64,000 nt of DNA from Phoebastria nigripes. Its lineage: Eukaryota > Chordata > Aves > Procellariiformes > Diomedeidae. Location: the NCBI GenBank assembly GCA_035582835.1, contig JAYKAV010002375.1, forward strand, positions 806,001 to 870,000, written 5' to 3'. The notes below the pieces were generated by a model, which worked only from the letters and a program-made list of their open reading frames with translations, did no database searches and was not told the origin of the DNA. Positions 63,546-64,000 of this stretch are shown here, piece after piece; positions within the stretch are counted from its first letter, which is position 1, and every line of letters starts with the position of its first letter. Position numbers and translations under genes: made by a program.

Positions 63546-64000
63546 ACCACAGCTTCAGTGACTGAGGTGACTACTCGCCTCTCATAAAATATGGCATCTG
63601 CCTTGGCCGGTTTTCTGAACCAAGCTCTATGTTGTTCAGCTGAAACTACTCAGCCTGGTTTTGTAAATTGCTTGGGGACAACTTAAACTATATTATCTGG
63701 AAGTTTTAGTCAGCAAAAAAATACATCCAGCCCTAGCTTTGTTTCTTTTTATTTGACTCGGGTCTTTGCACCAATTCCCTTCACGAAGGTGCCAAAACAT
63801 TACTGCAACAGGAGTTAGACTGAGGTGACCCACTGATATCACATGGGTTGTGGAGGAGATGGTAAGCACCTTACCAACAAGTGCTGTATGTGAAACTATG
63901 GTCAAACTATAAACTCCTGGGTTTGTACTCCTTTCAGCTACCTTTTCTCTCCGAAACCCAAAGAACATCAGCTTTTACAGATGTTCACATTCAAATGCTC

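Larger units (their letters stand above)
52867..64000 (-). other. ST8SIA1: Last intron of ST8SIA1 (partial, runs off the window)
   Basis: This is the upstream flank of the terminal exon on the minus strand and is inferred to be intron. I searched the minus-strand frames by eye for the sialylmotif L signature (GNGG, CNLPPL, VTANP) and found no candidate, so the previous exon is probably beyond 64000, although a short diverged exon could have been missed. The stretch holds a GC-richer segment (56340-56980) with two overlapping but unrecognisable minus-strand open frames, an ancient CR1-like LINE (61390-62420), SINE-like remnants near 55496-55565 and 63490-63545, a 22-base A run at 62612, and an open but unrecognised plus-strand frame of 185 codons at 58583-59140. 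Nothing else in it could be named. Confidence 0.75.

Noticed and set aside
1..64000. CRISPR arrays, operons, phage or plasmid modules, tRNA or rRNA genes
   Set aside because: No regularly spaced repeats, no packed genes with ribosome binding sites and no complete cloverleaf-like sequence were seen. The repeats and the spliced sialyltransferase exon show vertebrate DNA.
1..64000. Isolated N bases as scaffold gaps
   Set aside because: They are single bases spread throughout with sequence continuous on both sides, which fits ambiguous or heterozygous calls better than gaps.

Overview
This window looks like ordinary vertebrate nuclear DNA, most likely from a bird or another sauropsid. It is AT-rich. 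It has no bacterial-style gene density, no operons and no long open frames beyond chance. It contains old, decayed CR1-type LINE pieces and tRNA-derived (MIR-like) SINE remnants, which are typical of sauropsids. Single isolated N bases are scattered through it and look like ambiguous or heterozygous calls, not assembly gaps. The species cannot be fixed from the sequence.

One gene can be recognised with confidence: the terminal coding exon of ST8SIA1 (GD3 synthase, alpha-2,8-sialyltransferase 1) on the minus strand at 52356-52842. It encodes the C-terminal 162 residues, with sialylmotif S, motif III (HYYD) and the VS motif (HxxxxE). A strong splice acceptor precedes it. Everything from 52843 to 64000 is read as part of the last intron. 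The exons for the membrane anchor, stem and sialylmotif L must lie beyond 64000, since none was found here. Below 52355 the sequence should pass through the 3' UTR. Candidate minus-strand poly(A) signals lie about 1.2 and 1.9 kb past the stop, and a long purine run on the + strand would be a pyrimidine-rich tract in the mRNA.

The remaining ~50 kb (1 to about 50400) is gene-free as far as can be seen. Contents include SINE-like remnants near 1-110, 5940-6070, 6255-6345, 37105-37185 and 45220-45295; a plus-strand CR1 3' end near 9340-9788; a minus-strand CR1 3' segment near 33335-34060; several small GC/CpG-rich patches (near 22680-22970, 32500-32900, 41190-41770 and 46040-46330); simple repeats; and homopolymer A/T tracts up to 36 bases. 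A third and older CR1 relative lies inside the ST8SIA1 intron near 61390-62420. Two short ancient-repeat-like motifs lie at 43768-43802 and 58363-58410.

The longer open frames (222, 187 and 185 codons) show no recognisable domain or conservation clue and are treated as chance. I found no tRNA, rRNA, CRISPR array or convincing new gene system. The best candidates for follow-up are the CpG-rich patch at 41190-41770 and the 3' UTR architecture of ST8SIA1.
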